Shown here: positions 9,323 through 19,048 of the stretch, piece after piece
Position numbering within the stretch: the first letter of the stretch is position 1
Layout of the letters: each line of letters starts with the position of its first letter
The notes under the pieces: model-generated
What the model was told of the DNA's origin: nothing
What the model saw: the letters and a program-made list of their open reading frames with translations, nothing else
Database searches by the model: none
From: Ignavibacteria bacterium
GTDB lineage: Bacteria > Bacteroidota > Ignavibacteria > UBA10030 > UBA6906
Assembly: GCA_027295705.1 (NCBI GenBank)
Contig: JAPUKJ010000142.1
Location: forward strand, 1-37,977
Length of the DNA: 37,977 bases
Reading direction: 5' to 3'
Translations under genes and position numbers: made by a program

Positions 9323-10705
9323 CTAATTTTGCATACTCAAGCTCTTTATGAACTCTTCACCATATTTCCAGATATCTCCCGCGCCCATCGTTATGATGAT
9401 ATCTCCCTTTTGTTTGATGCGCAGGAGAAAATTGGCCAAATCATCTTTTTTCGGAACATAGTGCACGTGCTTATGGCCGAACCCCCGGGCCGCATTTGCA
9501 ATCAACTCACCGCTCACTCCCTGGATTGGCTCCTCCCGCGCAGGATATACATCAGTAAGAACAAGAATATCCGCATTGAAGAAAGACCGACCGAACTCCT
9601 CATAAAAGTCGCGAGTCCGTGAATACAAGTGCGGTTGAAAAACACAGACAACGCGTCGCTTCCATCCTGATTTCGCACCGGCAAGCGTAGCCTTGATTTC
9701 AGTTGGATGGTGGGCATAGTCATCGACCACTGTAATGCCATCGATCTCAGCCTTAACTTCCCATCGACGGAACACTCCCGTGAACTTTTCAATACCTTTC
9801 TTCACCTTCTCAAATGGGACATTCAATACCAGCCCGACAGCAATCGCAGCGAGTGCATTCTGAACGTTATGATTTCCAGGGATTTGTAACTTAACGTGGC
9901 CGAGGTGTTGACCATCATGTACAATAGAAAATTCCGCTACGTTTCCTTTGTGGATGATATCTACCGCTTGAAGGTCCGCTTGAGTGTTGATCCCATATGT
10001 GATGATTTTCTTTTTTATCTTCGAAATGACCTCTTGCAGAACGGGATCGTCAAGACAAAGGATAACGGAACCGTAAAACGGGACTTTACTAGCAAATTGG
10101 ATAAACGCTGACTTGATATCGTCCAAGTCTCGGTAACAATCAAGGTGATCAATATCCAGTGTCGTTAACACGGCAATTGTGGGAGTAATCGAAAGGAACG
10201 CCCGATCAAATTCATCAGCTTCAACGACAATAAAATCCCCCTTCCCAAGGCGTGCATTCGAACCTGCAAGCCCACGCAAGCGCCCTCCAACAATCACCGT
10301 TGGGTCAATTCCACCTTCCATCAGCACCAGACTTACCATGGAAGTTGTCGTCGTTTTGCCATGTGTTCCAGCGATCCCAATCCCATATCTTAACCGCATG
10401 ACTTCGGCAAGCATCTCCGCTCGGCGGATCACGGGTATCTTACGTTTCTCCGCCGCCACTACCTCTAGATTGTCTGTAGGTACTGCAGAGGAATAGACGA
10501 GCACATCAACATCCTTGTCAAGATTCTTGACATTGTGGCCGATCCGCACTTTTGCGCCGAGCGATTCGAGACGCTTCGTATTTTCACTCTCCACAAGATC
10601 CGAACCAGTTATCGTAAAGCCCTGGTCAACGAGGATCTCGGCAATGCCACTCATGCCGATACCTCCAATTCCAACGAAATGTAACTTCTTAATGGAAGAA
10701 AACAT
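9323..10705 (-). CDS. murC: UDP-N-acetylmuramate--L-alanine ligase
   Basis: MurC adds L-alanine to UDP-MurNAc, the first amino acid of the peptidoglycan stem peptide, with ATP hydrolysis in the cytoplasm. The 460-residue protein opens with the UDP-binding glycine loop VGIGGIGMSGIAEIL (residues 11-25), carries the Mur-ligase ATP loop GTHGKTTTTS (113-122) whose histidine is typical of MurC, and has the central-domain motif VEADEFDRAF and the C-terminal DDYAHHPTEI motif that distinguishes MurC. Length is as usual for the family. The ATG at 10705 has no clear ribosome binding site. The gene follows the small PH-like gene by 39 bases. Confidence 0.97.
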   Translation of the reverse strand: MFSSIKKLHFVGIGGIGMSGIAEILVDQGFTITGSDLVESENTKRLESLGAKVRIGHNVKNLDKDVDVLVYSSAVPTDNLEVVAAEKRKIPVIRRAEMLAEVMRLRYGIGIAGTHGKTTTTSMVSLVLMEGGIDPTVIVGGRLRGLAGSNARLGKGDFIVVEADEFDRAFLSITPTIAVLTTLDIDHLDCYRDLDDIKSAFIQFASKVPFYGSVILCLDDPVLQEVISKIKKKIITYGINTQADLQAVDIIHKGNVAEFSIVHDGQHLGHVKLQIPGNHNVQNALAAIAVGLVLNVPFEKVKKGIEKFTGVFRRWEVKAEIDGITVVDDYAHHPTEIKATLAGAKSGWKRRVVCVFQPHLYSRTRDFYEEFGRSFFNADILVLTDVYPAREEPIQGVSGELIANAARGFGHKHVHYVPKKDDLANFLLRIKQKGDIIITMGAGDIWKYGEEFIKSLSMQN

Positions 10706-10744
10706 TGCAACACAGCAGAAAACGTTGTTAGAGTTTCAACTTTG

Positions 10745-11245
10745 CTACCTGTCTGTAAACCTCGGCGTCCGCCAACGTCGACGCTTACGCTTCGGCACCT
10801 GAGCCGATATACGGTTCATTTCACTAATGAGCGCCTTATCTCGCTCATAACGCCCAACGCGTATGCGAAACACACGGCGGCGTCCTTTCAGCTTGAAGAC
10901 TACTACTTGGAACCTTCCGCTGGTTCGCACCTTTGCCTCCCTGCCAATATGCATCCACTCGATGTCCTTCGAGTTAATACTCCGCTCATGAAATCGGTTC
11001 TTGAAGATGATAGTATCTCCAGCGATGATTAGACGCCTGCGTCTGATGTAATTCAAACCGAGCGTAATAAATGACATCACCACAAAAAGAATGACCACAT
11101 ACATCAGTGGATCGTCATACTCAAACTTTGCTTCCACAAAATTCCCGCGAACGCCAACATAGAGAATGAGCGTGAGAAGGTAGATCAGGGCCGATTGGTA
11201 GTAGAAATCGAGCTTGTATTTAAACACTTTCTCTTCTACTGCCAT
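10745..11245 (-). CDS. Small two-helix membrane protein with PH-like domain (unassigned)
   Basis: I do not recognise a named family with certainty. The 166 residues contain two membrane helices in an N-terminal hairpin (about 17-33 and 48-64), then a beta-rich cytoplasmic domain (about 68-145: RRRLIIAGDTIIFKNR..., SINSKDIEWMHIG, FQVVVFKLKGRRRVFRIRVG) that resembles bacterial PH-like (bPH) domains, and a strongly basic tail KRKRRRWR. The start codon ATG at 11245 lies inside the end of murG, overlapping it by 26 bases, with an AAGGG directly before it, so translation is probably coupled to murG. A role at the membrane in precursor synthesis or division is inferred from this position only. It is a real gene by its placement, coding continuity and domain-like layout. 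Confidence 0.72.
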   Translation of the reverse strand: MAVEEKVFKYKLDFYYQSALIYLLTLILYVGVRGNFVEAKFEYDDPLMYVVILFVVMSFITLGLNYIRRRRLIIAGDTIIFKNRFHERSINSKDIEWMHIGREAKVRTSGRFQVVVFKLKGRRRVFRIRVGRYERDKALISEMNRISAQVPKRKRRRWRTPRFTDR

Positions 11246-12362
11246 CCCTTATCTTTGCAAGGCCAATCACTGCTTGCGCGATCGTTGCCGCTGCTTTGGG
11301 CTTGCTAATTGAAAGCGCCCTTTCAGACATCTGTTTCAGCCGTCCCTGGTCGGCAAGAAGTTCCTGAAGTGTATCAAGCAGTTCTCCGCTCAACGTATTA
11401 TCCGCAATCATAATTGCTGTACCGCTGTCGACCATGGCTTTCGCGTTTTCCGTTTGATGGTCGGCAGTAGCATACGGATACGGTATCAGCACCGACGGTA
11501 CGCCCGCCCTTGTTAATTCCGCAACAGTCGTTGCGCCTGCGCGGCACAGAGCTAAGTCACACGCACTATAGGCATACTCCATTCTCTCGATAAACTTGAA
11601 CACCTTGATGGCGCCTCTTTCCTTCTCAGCCCGATATTCTGAACTAGCTATGATCGTATCATAGTCGTTTTCCCCTGTCTGCCAGATCACCTGTATGTCA
11701 GATGCCATCAGGCCAGACAGAATGATAAGCACAGCACGATTAATGGACCTGGCTCCCAAGCTTCCACCGAACACCAATAAAGTCTTCTTTTGCACATCAA
11801 GTCCAAAGAAACCTGCCGCCTCAGCTCTTGTAATACTGCCGAGCGTCGCACGCGTTGGGTTACCGCTGAGCTGGACATTGCGAGCCCGCTTGAAGAAGCG
11901 TTTTGAGCTCTCGAAGGATATGTGCACCTGATCCACACGTGACGACAAAAAACGAGTAGTAAAGCCGGGATAGCTGTTCTGTTCCTGAATCAAGGTCGGT
12001 ATTCCCAGAACAGACCCCATGTACACTACCGGGCCACACACATAGCCGCCCGTTCCAACAACAACTGTCGGCCGTAGCCTCCGCATGAGAAGGAATGACT
12101 GCATAAGTGCAACGACCAATTTTACAGGAAATAGGAAGATTTCCAGTGTCAATTTTCTTTTGAAACCGCCCACCCAGATCGGGACAAACTTGTACCCACG
12201 GATTGGAACAACGCGCTCACCTATTCCACCCTTCGTGCCAACGAACGTAATCTCCGCTTCAGGCTTGATCTTCTTCACTTCGTCCGCAACTGCAACAGCC
12301 GGAAACAGGTGCCCTCCAGTCCCCCCACCGGCGAAAAGTATGTTGAGCCGTTCTTGTTGCAC
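11220..12362 (-). CDS. murG: UDP-N-acetylglucosamine--lipid I N-acetylglucosaminyltransferase
   Basis: MurG transfers GlcNAc to lipid I to form lipid II on the inner face of the membrane. The 380-residue GT-B protein has the N-terminal glycine loop FAGGGTGGHLFPA (residues 10-22), a second glycine loop LVFGGSLGARSINRAV near 190, and the UDP-GlcNAc-binding C-terminal segment CRAGATTVAELTRAGVPSVLIPYP with the TADHQ.ENA motif near 300. It starts at a GTG at 12362, 19 bases after the ftsW stop; an ATG two bases away is in another frame. The reading begins immediately before the conserved first strand, so the start is reasonable. The 3' end overlaps the PH-like gene. Confidence 0.96.
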   Translation of the reverse strand: MQQERLNILFAGGGTGGHLFPAVAVADEVKKIKPEAEITFVGTKGGIGERVVPIRGYKFVPIWVGGFKRKLTLEIFLFPVKLVVALMQSFLLMRRLRPTVVVGTGGYVCGPVVYMGSVLGIPTLIQEQNSYPGFTTRFLSSRVDQVHISFESSKRFFKRARNVQLSGNPTRATLGSITRAEAAGFFGLDVQKKTLLVFGGSLGARSINRAVLIILSGLMASDIQVIWQTGENDYDTIIASSEYRAEKERGAIKVFKFIERMEYAYSACDLALCRAGATTVAELTRAGVPSVLIPYPYATADHQTENAKAMVDSGTAIMIADNTLSGELLDTLQELLADQGRLKQMSERALSISKPKAAATIAQAVIGLAKIRDGSRRESV

Positions 12363-12381
12363 ATCCGCTTCGAACCAAAAA

Positions 12382-13563
12382 TCAAAATACGTTTCCAGCC
12401 GCTGGTAACTGCGTCAGTTCAACCGGCTGCGTTCCTCCTGGCGCTTTTGTCAACCGCGGATGCATGTCGGTTTGCGACGAAATATTTAGCAGCACACCAA
12501 TCGCAATTGACGAGAACAACATGGACGAACCTCCGTAGCTGACGAATGGCATTGGCAAACCTGTCGTCGGAAGTATCCCGACTGTCACACCTGCGTTGAT
12601 CAGTGCGCACAAGGTAATGCAAGTGGTAATGCCTATGGCCAAATAAGCACCGAAATCATCGCGAGCATGCTTTGCAACTCTAAATCCGCGCAGAGTGACC
12701 GTCACGAATAGAAGCAAAATGCACAGCGTCCCTATCAATCCATACTCCTCACCAACAACGGAGAAGACAAAGTCGCCATACGATTCCGGCAGGAAGAAAT
12801 CACGCTGCCTGCTGTGACCCGGACCCAATCCAAAGATACCTCCATTCCCGAATCCAATGATGCCCTGCCATAGTTGATAATTTCCCTTTGCACCCAGGTC
12901 ACCGCCTCCGGCGACGAAGTTTGAAATTCTTTGACCAAAATCCATGATTCTGCGGTAGCGGTATTCTGCGCTCGCCAGATATGCGATCAGGACGGGAACC
13001 AGTGCACCGACCGTGAACCCAATGTGAGCGAAACTTGCCCGCCCGATAAAAAGCATCAAAAAACTGACTACAAATATAATCGCTCCGCTGCTAAAGTCCG
13101 GTTGCAACAGCACGAGTGATGTTACCGCGACGATCCATATCATCATCGGGAGAAATCCCGTCTTGAAATCCGCGATGTGTTCTTTCTTATCTGACATCAG
13201 GACACATAAGTGGAAAACTAATGCATACTTGGCAAACTCTGAAGGCTGAAATCCAAATCCGCCATGACGAAGCCAGCGACTATCTAACACCAGTGTTGTA
13301 ACAAGCAACAAGACAGCTAAGATCAAGATCAGCTTTGTTCGCTTCCTGTAGCGCTTGTAGTCGATGTTCATAAAGATGAAGATCGCCAAGAAGCCGGCAA
13401 CAACTTTCGTTGCATGACTTGTTAACAACCTCTCGCTCTCGCCAAATTTCTCCAACGCCCATGTGGAGCTGGCGCTGTAGACCACACCCATGCTCATTAC
13501 CATCAGGATCAAGACACAAACCAATATGGGGAGATCGATGTGATTCCGTTGCGTACCAATCAT
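12382..13563 (-). CDS. ftsW: SEDS-family septal peptidoglycan polymerase FtsW
   Basis: A 393-residue polytopic protein with about ten membrane helices. It carries the SEDS features VVYSASS in helix 1, LLQPDFSSGAI in the catalytic region with the conserved aspartate, and the late-loop motif PTTGLPMPFVSYGGSSML. FtsW polymerises glycan strands from lipid II together with its partner transpeptidase FtsI, also encoded in this cluster. The place between murD and murG is the usual one for FtsW and favours it over RodA. The ATG at 13563 lies 15 bases after the murD stop and has no strong ribosome binding site. The C-terminus is short and polar. Confidence 0.95.
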   Translation of the reverse strand: MIGTQRNHIDLPILVCVLILMVMSMGVVYSASSTWALEKFGESERLLTSHATKVVAGFLAIFIFMNIDYKRYRKRTKLILILAVLLLVTTLVLDSRWLRHGGFGFQPSEFAKYALVFHLCVLMSDKKEHIADFKTGFLPMMIWIVAVTSLVLLQPDFSSGAIIFVVSFLMLFIGRASFAHIGFTVGALVPVLIAYLASAEYRYRRIMDFGQRISNFVAGGGDLGAKGNYQLWQGIIGFGNGGIFGLGPGHSRQRDFFLPESYGDFVFSVVGEEYGLIGTLCILLLFVTVTLRGFRVAKHARDDFGAYLAIGITTCITLCALINAGVTVGILPTTGLPMPFVSYGGSSMLFSSIAIGVLLNISSQTDMHPRLTKAPGGTQPVELTQLPAAGNVF

Positions 13564-13578
13564 ACAAGAGCGACTACT

Positions 13579-14943
13579 TCATAAATTCATTACTATTTGT
13601 TTGAACACGCGCCCACGCTGCTCGTAATTCTCGAACCAGTCGAACGAGGCACATGCTGGCGACAGAAGAACGACATCTCCCGGTGAAGCTAGTGCTGCAG
13701 CTGCGTGGACAGCCTCCTCCATTGTGGTTGCCCTAGTGACCCCAACGATCGGTGTGAACACCCCCACGACATTTTCAGCCGATTCACCAATGCCCACAAT
13801 ATGTTTTACATGCTCTTTCACAACCCCAAACAACCTTGAATAGTCATTACCCTTATCCCTGCCTCCAAGAATTGCAACGATCGGTTGATCGAAGCTCTGC
13901 AACGCATACCAAACCGATTCTACATTTGTCGCCTTGGAATCGTTCACAAATGTCACGCCGTTTACAATGCGAATAAATTCCAGTCGATGTTCGACACCTT
14001 TGAAATTCCTTAAGGTGGAACGCAGGGACGCTGTGGAGATATCCATAACCTTGGCTACCAGCGAAGCAGCCATCGCGTTGTAAAGGTTATGCTGTCCTCT
14101 GACGCTAAGATCACCGGTTGCAATGACATCAGATTCATTGCCATCAACAATTGTTTTCAATCGATTAGCAGCGACAAACGCACCTTCGTTGACAGGCTTC
14201 TCTTTGCTGAAAGGCAATTTCTTCACCCTCGGGTCAACGAATTTTTCAACATTACTGCTTGCTACGTCGTCATTCATATTATAGATGACATAGTCGCTAG
14301 CGCGCTGATTTTCAAACACCCGGCATTTGGAAGCGATATAGAGTTCAAACGACTGCTGATAGCGGTCCAGATGATCCGGAGTTATGTTTAACAGCACTGT
14401 CACTTTTGGCCTGAAAGACTCAATATGGTCTAATTGAAAACTGCTAACTTCAACGATTGCAACACTTTGTTGAGTCAGTTGATCTACTATTTGTGAGAAG
14501 GCGATACCAATGTTTCCCGCCGTCATAGCTGTTCTTTTGGCATCCTCAAAGATTCTCCCTATTAATGCCGTCGTTGTCGTTTTGCCATTAGTCCCCGTTA
14601 TAGCTATGATAGGCGCTGGACAAAACCAGCTGGCAACTTCTATCTCACTGACGACCTTTACAGCTTTTGCCTTCGCTTCCTTGATGATCGGAATATCTGA
14701 AGGGACACCCGGACTCAACACGATAATATCCGCCTCAAGGACCCTCAGCGTATTGCCACCAAACTCGTGCGATAACTTGAGCCGTTCAAGCTCATCGACT
14801 GTTTGAGACATCTGCTTTGCTGGCGCTTTCTCGCTGAGAAAGACGTCGGCTCCACGTGCCCGCAATAGCTTGGCAACCGCAAGGCCACTTCTAGCTCCAC
14901 CGATGACAGCAAATTTCTTCTTCCTAGCCTCGGACGGTCGCAA
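13579..14943 (-). CDS. murD: UDP-N-acetylmuramoylalanine--D-glutamate ligase
   Basis: MurD adds D-glutamate to UDP-MurNAc-L-Ala. The 454-residue protein has the N-terminal UDP-binding loop VIGGARSGLAVAKLL (residues 13-27), the ATP loop GTNGKTTTT (117-125), the central VEVSSFQLDHI motif characteristic of MurD, and the C-terminal NDSKATN motif with GGRDKG. Length is normal. The start appears to be TTG at 14943, six bases after the mraY stop; no ATG or GTG in frame lies before the first conserved strand, so a TTG start seems real, though its ribosome binding site is weak. It sits in the standard mraY-murD-ftsW-murG order. Confidence 0.95.
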   Translation of the reverse strand: MRPSEARKKKFAVIGGARSGLAVAKLLRARGADVFLSEKAPAKQMSQTVDELERLKLSHEFGGNTLRVLEADIIVLSPGVPSDIPIIKEAKAKAVKVVSEIEVASWFCPAPIIAITGTNGKTTTTALIGRIFEDAKRTAMTAGNIGIAFSQIVDQLTQQSVAIVEVSSFQLDHIESFRPKVTVLLNITPDHLDRYQQSFELYIASKCRVFENQRASDYVIYNMNDDVASSNVEKFVDPRVKKLPFSKEKPVNEGAFVAANRLKTIVDGNESDVIATGDLSVRGQHNLYNAMAASLVAKVMDISTASLRSTLRNFKGVEHRLEFIRIVNGVTFVNDSKATNVESVWYALQSFDQPIVAILGGRDKGNDYSRLFGVVKEHVKHIVGIGESAENVVGVFTPIVGVTRATTMEEAVHAAAALASPGDVVLLSPACASFDWFENYEQRGRVFKQIVMNL

Positions 14944-14949
14944 GGCGAT

Positions 14950-16074
14950 CTATCTTACCTTGAACGTTGCCAGACTAACGATCATCATAACTATTGCAAC
15001 AATATAGAATCTCACCACGACTTTCGGCTCTGGCCAGCCGAGCATCTCGAAGTGATGATGCAGTGGTGCCATTCTAAACAGCCGTCGTCCCGAGCCGTAC
15101 CTTCTCTTTGTGTATTTGAAGTAGGCTCGTTGAACAATCACCGATCCCGCTTCTGCTAAGAAGACACCGCCAAGCGTCGGTAGTAGAAGCTCCTTCTTAA
15201 GGAGAACACACAGTGCCCCAATTGCCCCACCCAATGCCAGCGATCCTGTATCCCCCATGAATACCTGTGCCGGGTACGCATTGAACCAGAGAAATCCCAA
15301 TGCGGCGCCTGCCAGTGCAGTACAATAGACTGCCAATTCTCCGTTGCCCCTTAGAAAAGGAATTGTCAGATACTCGCTGACAACAGCATTACCTGAAATA
15401 TATGAGATTACTGCGAGCGTCACGGCGACAATACCAACCAATCCAATTGCAAGGCCGTCAAGACCGTCCGTCAGATTCACCGAATTTGATGTGGCAGTGA
15501 TAACAAGGATAACCATGGGTATGTAGAAATACCCGAAATCAAACTCTAAGTTCTTGAAGAACGGAACCGTGGTTGAGGAATTGATCCTCCACAAATCCGG
15601 ATCTATCCAGTGAGGATAGAAATAGATGATGCCACCGACCACAATTCCAACAAGAACCTGTCCGACAATTTTATACGTTCCAATGAGGCCCTTCGGCTTT
15701 TTTTTCACAACCTTCAGGAAATCATCTAGAAAGCCTACGACACCAAGTGCTGCTGTAACAAAGACTATCAGAATAATGTACGTGTTTTCAAGATTGCCCC
15801 AGAGAACCGTCGGAATCAATACTGACGCCAGCACGATAAGCCCACCCATCGTCGGTGTCCCTGCTTTGGACAAATGTGTTTTGGGCGCATCGGTCTTTGC
15901 AGCCTCTCCGATATGCTTCTCGTTCAATATCTTGATGATCTTCGGCCCCAACCAGAATGCAATGACCAGAGCAGTGACAGCCGCAGCAGCTGCCCGAAAC
16001 GTGATGTACTGCGCTAGCCCAAATCCAGGCGGATGATACGCTTTTTCAATTAGACCAAAGAGATAATAGAGCAT
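14950..16074 (-). CDS. mraY: Phospho-N-acetylmuramoyl-pentapeptide transferase
   Basis: MraY joins UDP-MurNAc-pentapeptide to undecaprenyl phosphate to make lipid I in the inner membrane. The 374-residue polytopic protein shows the catalytic aspartate pair in GFLDDFLKVVKKKPKGL (Asp117-Asp118), the NLTDGLDGLAIG motif with the third catalytic aspartate near 205, and the HHHFEMLGW loop near 340. About ten membrane helices are evident. The ATG at 16074 has GGGAG directly upstream. It starts 12 bases after murF ends and is part of the tightly packed murE-murF-mraY-murD run. Confidence 0.97.
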   Translation of the reverse strand: MLYYLFGLIEKAYHPPGFGLAQYITFRAAAAAVTALVIAFWLGPKIIKILNEKHIGEAAKTDAPKTHLSKAGTPTMGGLIVLASVLIPTVLWGNLENTYIILIVFVTAALGVVGFLDDFLKVVKKKPKGLIGTYKIVGQVLVGIVVGGIIYFYPHWIDPDLWRINSSTTVPFFKNLEFDFGYFYIPMVILVITATSNSVNLTDGLDGLAIGLVGIVAVTLAVISYISGNAVVSEYLTIPFLRGNGELAVYCTALAGAALGFLWFNAYPAQVFMGDTGSLALGGAIGALCVLLKKELLLPTLGGVFLAEAGSVIVQRAYFKYTKRRYGSGRRLFRMAPLHHHFEMLGWPEPKVVVRFYIVAIVMMIVSLATFKVR

Positions 16075-16086
16075 GCTCCCATAGTA

Positions 16087-17511
16087 TTATGCCGTACCCG
16101 TTCGTCCGAACGGCACTGCAGTTGAGTGCAACCGCTCATCCAAGAAAGTTACAATATCCTCCATCTTCATCACGCGCGAACCCTTCACTAGCACTGCATC
16201 TCCCGGCGCAACTAGCTCGGCAAGATATTCGGCAAGCATGTTTTTTTGATCATAATGGAATCCACACTCAAGCTTCGCTGCCTCAGTTATGTATTTTGCC
16301 AACTCGCCATGTGTTAGGAGATACTTCAGACCCAACTGCGATACCTCCTTGCCAATGCGCGCGTGTTCTTCTAGCGCATGCTTGCCAAGCTCACGCATAT
16401 CGGCAAGAACTGCTATTTTATTTCCCCGAACCTTTGCTTGGGCAAGAGTCCGAAGCGCCGCGATTGTCGAATCAGGATTCGCATTGTACGTATCGTCATA
16501 AATAGTCACCCCATGAACTTTCAACACTTGCATTCGCATGGCCGCTGGATCACACGATTCTAATGCTTTCCGAATTCTGTCCGCTGAGACCCTGAACGAC
16601 AATCCCACGGCCGCCGCCGCCAAAGCATTTATAGCATTGTGTTCACCAGGAATTGATAACTGCACCATCAAACCTCTCTTCAGTTTCTCACCAGCGAACT
16701 GAAACTTGACACAACTTGCACTATTCGTACTAATAAGCTTTCCCTTCAAGTCGACGCGTGGGGCAGTAAAGCCATAAGTAAATCTGCCTTTCAGACCTTT
16801 CGAGTTTAACACAACGCGCTCATCATCGGCGTTAACAAAAGCACACGATCCCTTGTGCCTCTTTAGATGTTCAAATAATGCCCCTTCTTCCTTCGCTACA
16901 CCGTTTAGCGACCGCAAGAACTCAAGGTGTTCCTTGCCGATGCTGGTGATCAATCCATGAGTCGGTTCAAGGATATCTGAAAGTGCTTCTATCTCTCCGG
17001 GCCGATTGGTCCCTATCTCAACAATTGCCACATCGTGCTTATTTCTTAAACGAAACAACGTAAGCGGCATCCCTATGTGGTTGTTGAAATTTCTTTCCGT
17101 GCTCAGCACATTATATTTTGTACCTAGCACAGCTGCCAGCATGACTCTGGTGGTGGTCTTCCCGTTACTACCCCCAATAGCGATTACTGGAATGCGAAAC
17201 TTCCGTCTGTACAAGTATGCCAATTCGCCAAGCGCTCTCACGGTGTCCTCAACCAACACCAGCGGCACACTGCGGTAACGGGTGATATCAGTAGATACAC
17301 CGACAACAGCTGCGACTGCGCCTTGTTCAAAGGCATGCTCAAGGAATTCCTGCCCATCGAAGTTCTCACCCTTCAGAGCAAAGAACAGTTCACCTGGCCT
17401 GATGTGCCGCGAATCTGTCGAGACGCCGGTGATGCTCATACCATTCATTGACTCAATGTTACGAGCCTCGATGTAGTTAATGTTCAGTAGATCTCTGCTG
17501 GTGAGCTTCAT
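16087..17511 (-). CDS. murF: UDP-MurNAc-tripeptide--D-alanyl-D-alanine ligase
   Basis: MurF adds the D-Ala-D-Ala dipeptide and so completes the cytoplasmic precursor. The 474-residue protein has an N-terminal substrate domain with TDSRHIRPGELFFALKGENFDGQEF (residues 32-56), the ATP loop GGSNGKTTT (113-121), the VEIGTNRPGEI motif and the C-terminal DDTYNANPDS motif typical of MurF. The ATG at 17511 overlaps the murE stop by four bases (ATGA), so translation is coupled. Length is normal. The final residues after VTFLDERL are not conserved in the family. Confidence 0.97.
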   Translation of the reverse strand: MKLTSRDLLNINYIEARNIESMNGMSITGVSTDSRHIRPGELFFALKGENFDGQEFLEHAFEQGAVAAVVGVSTDITRYRSVPLVLVEDTVRALGELAYLYRRKFRIPVIAIGGSNGKTTTRVMLAAVLGTKYNVLSTERNFNNHIGMPLTLFRLRNKHDVAIVEIGTNRPGEIEALSDILEPTHGLITSIGKEHLEFLRSLNGVAKEEGALFEHLKRHKGSCAFVNADDERVVLNSKGLKGRFTYGFTAPRVDLKGKLISTNSASCVKFQFAGEKLKRGLMVQLSIPGEHNAINALAAAAVGLSFRVSADRIRKALESCDPAAMRMQVLKVHGVTIYDDTYNANPDSTIAALRTLAQAKVRGNKIAVLADMRELGKHALEEHARIGKEVSQLGLKYLLTHGELAKYITEAAKLECGFHYDQKNMLAEYLAELVAPGDAVLVKGSRVMKMEDIVTFLDERLHSTAVPFGRTGTA

Positions 17512-19016
17512 GACTCTTTCAGTATAAACCTGCTAACCTCTTCCCCGTCGTCAAAAGGGATTTGTGTTTCCCCTACGACCTGATATTTCTCATGTCCCTT
17601 CCCAGCGATCAAAACGATGTCGCCTTTCTTAGCGAGATTTAAGCCTCTGAGAATCGCCTCGCGCCGATCAACCTCAGCGTACACTGTCTTCCCTTTAACT
17701 GCGCCCGTCAATACTTCATCGATGATCGATTGTGGGTCTTCGCTTCTTGGGTTGTCAGATGTAACAATGGTAATATCGCTGAGCTCCGTCGCTATTCTAC
17801 CCATCTTCGGTCGCTTAGTGCGATCTCGTTTCCCCCCACACCCGAAAACCGTAATAATCTTACTGTCTCGCTTCGATGGAAGAATTTCCCGGATGGCACG
17901 CAGGCAACTCTCTAAAGCGTCGGGTGTGTGAGCGTAATCCACAATTGCAGTCCAACCACTGGGCGACCCAATTTGCTCGAACCTCCCGGAGACGGACTCA
18001 AGATTCTTGATGCCCGTGCGAATTTGCTGCTCATCAATTCCCAATCCAATACCGGCTGTATATGCTGCCAAGATGTTAGTGACATTGAACCCGCCTGTTA
18101 GCGAAGAACTGACTGATTGAGTGTTATCACCTCGTACTACGGTAAATGTTGTTCGGTTAAGAGTACACTGACAATCTACCGCTCTTACGTCGGCGTCAGA
18201 TTTTGTGCCATAAGTAATCTTAATCGCACGCGTAGAGTCAATTATCCTCAACCCATAGCTGTCATCCGCATTAGTTACTGCATATGCTTCCTCGGAAAGA
18301 CAATCGAACAACAATTTCTTCGCTTTAAAGTATTCCTCCATAGAACCATGAAAATCCAGGTGGTCTTGCGTAAGATTAGAAAACACTGCAGCAGCAAACG
18401 TTAGTCCATACACGCGACTCATCGCCAGTGAATGAGACGACACTTCCATAACTGCAGCGGTACAGCCTCTCTTAACCATTGTTGCAAGAAGTTGGTTGAG
18501 TTCCAGCGACTCAGGAGTAGTGTGGGTGGCCGAAACTATCTCGTGCGCTATCCTATATTCGACGGTACCAATTAGCCCAACATGTTTATTTGCGGCTTCA
18601 AGAATCGATTTAATTAGATACGTTGTAGTGGTTTTGCCATTCGTACCAGTCACACCTATGAGCTGTAATTGTTTCGAAGGATGGCCATAGAAGTTTGCCG
18701 ACATCGTAGCTAGCGCTCTCCGGGAACTACTAACCACAATTTTTACTACCCCCTCGTGCATGAAGAACGAATCTGGCATTGCTACATCGTCCTCTAGCAC
18801 GACAATTTTTGCTCCAAGATTCACCGCATCACCAATGAATGCATGTCCATCCACAACAGAACCCCGAATGGCCACGAACAGGTCACCATTCTGCACTTTC
18901 CGCGAATCGTACTGGATGCTTCTTACGTCCACATCGCGTGTCTGTAGCATCTTCCCCGACGTGATATGAAACATCTTGGCAACAGAAACTCCTTCCAAAA
19001 CGTTCGATAAGGTCAT
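17508..19016 (-). CDS. murE: UDP-MurNAc-L-Ala-D-Glu--meso-diaminopimelate ligase
   Basis: MurE adds the third stem-peptide residue. The 502-residue protein has the N-terminal motif YDSRKVQNGDLFVAIRG (about 36-52), the ATP loop GTNGKTTTT (124-132), the central ATHTTPESLEL and MEVSSHSLAMSRV motifs, and the specificity motif DNPR within TSDNPRSEDP near 410. DNPR marks meso-diaminopimelate users, so the wall is of the ordinary Gram-negative A1-gamma type; lysine users carry a different motif. The ATG at 19016 is preceded by AGGGA. It follows the CADD-like gene by 32 bases and overlaps murF by four. Confidence 0.97.
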   Translation of the reverse strand: MTLSNVLEGVSVAKMFHITSGKMLQTRDVDVRSIQYDSRKVQNGDLFVAIRGSVVDGHAFIGDAVNLGAKIVVLEDDVAMPDSFFMHEGVVKIVVSSSRRALATMSANFYGHPSKQLQLIGVTGTNGKTTTTYLIKSILEAANKHVGLIGTVEYRIAHEIVSATHTTPESLELNQLLATMVKRGCTAAVMEVSSHSLAMSRVYGLTFAAAVFSNLTQDHLDFHGSMEEYFKAKKLLFDCLSEEAYAVTNADDSYGLRIIDSTRAIKITYGTKSDADVRAVDCQCTLNRTTFTVVRGDNTQSVSSSLTGGFNVTNILAAYTAGIGLGIDEQQIRTGIKNLESVSGRFEQIGSPSGWTAIVDYAHTPDALESCLRAIREILPSKRDSKIITVFGCGGKRDRTKRPKMGRIATELSDITIVTSDNPRSEDPQSIIDEVLTGAVKGKTVYAEVDRREAILRGLNLAKKGDIVLIAGKGHEKYQVVGETQIPFDDGEEVSRFILKES

Positions 19017-19048
19017 ACATCCCTGTCAGGTTTGCCGTGCTAACAAAT

